6,492 nucleotides of DNA from Spirochaetia bacterium (GTDB lineage: Bacteria; Spirochaetota; Spirochaetia; Treponematales; Breznakiellaceae): positions 1 through 6,492 of the forward strand of contig BNUW01000138.1 of the NCBI GenBank assembly GCA_025997655.1. The letters run 5' to 3'. Numbering within the stretch: position 1 is the stretch's first letter; every line of letters begins with the position of its first letter. The position numbers and the translations under genes are program-made. Below the pieces are notes generated by a model. It had not been told where the DNA came from and searched no databases. It was given only the letters and a program-made list of their open reading frames with translations. Shown in pieces: positions 5,561 to 6,492 of this stretch.

Positions 5561-6492
5561 TCACATCGACTTTTCGGCCCGCTCCTTGTCAGCCTTGTAT
5601 GCTTCGCTGATAAACCCACGCCGGTCCACTTCATGATGTTTGGCCTGCTCCAAGAGCCATGTATAAAACTCCCATAGGGCGAGGTCATCCCATTTATCAT
5701 CGACCTTATCCAAGATAAATTGGTCGAGCCGTTCTTTGGCGATGGTGGCCGCTGTGTGAGAAGGATACACCAAAGTCTCTAGAATTGTGGAAGCTGCGGG
5801 TGCCTCCCCTGGGGCAGGAGAGTCTTCTTTCAGGGCTTTGGCTTTGTGACGCATTTCAGCACGAGTAATTTCGCCGTTTCGTCGCTGTTTTAAGAGATCA
5901 AGCCGTGCCTCTTTATCCGGTATGCTCTTAGTTTCGGCTATATCTTCCATACTTCCGCCGGCGGAAGTAATATGTTCCAGCAAATTGGGATTTGTACCTA
6001 TTTCGTTGATATAGGTATATATCTTATCAACCCACTGAATTCTTTTACCAGCCATTTCCGCGATTTCTTGATGTGAGTAACCTTGTTGTCTTAAAGCAGA
6101 AAAAGCATCATACAACTCCCTTGATGTTAAATCCTCCCGCTGGACATTCTCAACCAGTTGGATGACGGCGCGATTATCCGCATTAGACATAATACACCGG
6201 ATACTATGAAACCGCTCCGGCTCGGTTTGGTATAGCCGCTGGTAAGCCATAAACCGCCTATGTCCGGTCTTTACTATGTATTGGCTTCCATCAGAATAAA
6301 CGGTAATCGGCTGTAAAAGTCCGTGTTGCCGGATGCTCGCGGCCAATTCCTCAATGCCGGTATAATCCTGCCGGACATTCGCTTTTATCTGAATATCCCC
6401 AATCGGAATATCCTTGACCATGACGTTCACCGCACGGCTGTCCTGAGTTCCGGTCCGCGCCCGTATATCTTTTAGTGCGCTAATTGATGCCA
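5561..6492 (-). CDS. parB: ParB/Spo0J-type partition protein, start one base beyond the window
   Basis: ParB proteins load at parS sites as CTP-dependent clamps and stimulate the ParA ATPase to drive DNA segregation. The full protein is 310 aa; the A of its ATG lies at 6493, just outside, as the internal copy at 5003-5005 shows. The ParB/Srx N-terminal domain spans about 25-125, with a GHRR motif (77-80) in place of the common GERR and the box ENVQREDL (115-122). A helix-turn-helix region follows (about 137-160, GYSHQEIAEMAGKRIQWVDK). A linker rich in A/P/E (224-236) leads to a helical, W-rich C-terminal part (255-310), likely for dimerisation. The last codons are KERAEKSM then TGA. In the unfolded locus it follows parA with a TAATG overlap. 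No parS is recognised. A nucleoid-occlusion or transcription role is possible for this family, but the linked parA favours partition. Confidence 0.9.
   Translation of the reverse strand, partial: ASISALKDIRARTGTQDSRAVNVMVKDIPIGDIQIKANVRQDYTGIEELAASIRQHGLLQPITVYSDGSQYIVKTGHRRFMAYQRLYQTEPERFHSIRCIMSNADNRAVIQLVENVQREDLTSRELYDAFSALRQQGYSHQEIAEMAGKRIQWVDKIYTYINEIGTNPNLLEHITSAGGSMEDIAETKSIPDKEARLDLLKQRRNGEITRAEMRHKAKALKEDSPAPGEAPAASTILETLVYPSHTAATIAKERLDQFILDKVDDKWDDLALWEFYTWLLEQAKHHEVDRRGFISEAYKADKERAEKSM
6366..6492. repeat. 127-bp direct repeat, terminal copy (parB 5' end)
   Basis: It is identical to 4878-5004 and reaches exactly to the last base of the window. It is the genuine 5' end of the long parB. 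The next bases in the true molecule are predicted to be those at 5005 onward, that is the parB ribosome binding site and the parA 3' end. Confidence 0.97.

Noticed and set aside
5408..5677. 89-aa plus-strand frame containing MASISALKD as a separate gene
   Set aside because: It is antisense parA, a 102-bp inverted parB fragment and antisense parB 3' sequence joined at two chimeric junctions.
4878..6492. A CRISPR array or tandem repeat system based on the three repeated parB pieces
   Set aside because: The copies are of unequal length (127, 102, 127 bp), in mixed orientation and far apart, and all encode the ParB N-terminus.

Overview
The window carries an intact chromosomal-type gene, a mobile-element integrase, and a scrambled parA-parB partition locus. 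By protein-family recognition (no search was possible) the closest feel is a Spirochaete, perhaps a Treponema-like host-associated bacterium. The basis is the style of the long alpha-glucan phosphorylase and the integrase/ParA/ParB set. This is an inference with moderate to low confidence.

Layout. Positions 1-311 are an AT-rich leader with one weak terminator-like hairpin. Positions 312-2852 encode a complete GlgP-type alpha-glucan phosphorylase (846 aa, PLP lysine K602). Positions 2853-3139 are a gene-free spacer where base composition falls to more AT-rich. It ends in a 40-nt two-step inverted repeat just before the ribosome binding site of a 449-aa tyrosine recombinase (3140-4489, catalytic R260, H368, R371, H393, Y402). 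The integrase stop overlaps the start of parA (ATGA).

From 4486 to the end the sequence zigzags over one parA-parB locus: parA 5' part on +, then parB 5' end on - joined to parA 3' part on -, then parB 5' end on + again, then nearly all of parB on -. The strand switches at about 4881, 5432 and 5527 leave exact inverted copies of 52 and 102 bp. The last 127 bp of the window exactly repeat 4878-5004. Unfolding the path gives one simple operon, int > parA > parB, with ATGA and TAATG overlaps. ParA would be 256 aa after correcting a one-base excess in a G6 run, and ParB 310 aa. Such an integrase plus partition set fits an integrative element or plasmid-like replicon able to maintain itself.

The most economical reading is that the layout after 4881 is an amplification or assembly chimera, not a native architecture. 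Inverted joins with short microhomology are typical of multiple displacement amplification. A terminal repeat of exactly 127 bp is what a de Bruijn assembly at k=127 leaves at a branch. A real, very recent inverted duplication cannot be excluded from sequence alone. I found no convincing new biological system; the real biology is the integrase-linked partition operon and the palindrome in front of the integrase.
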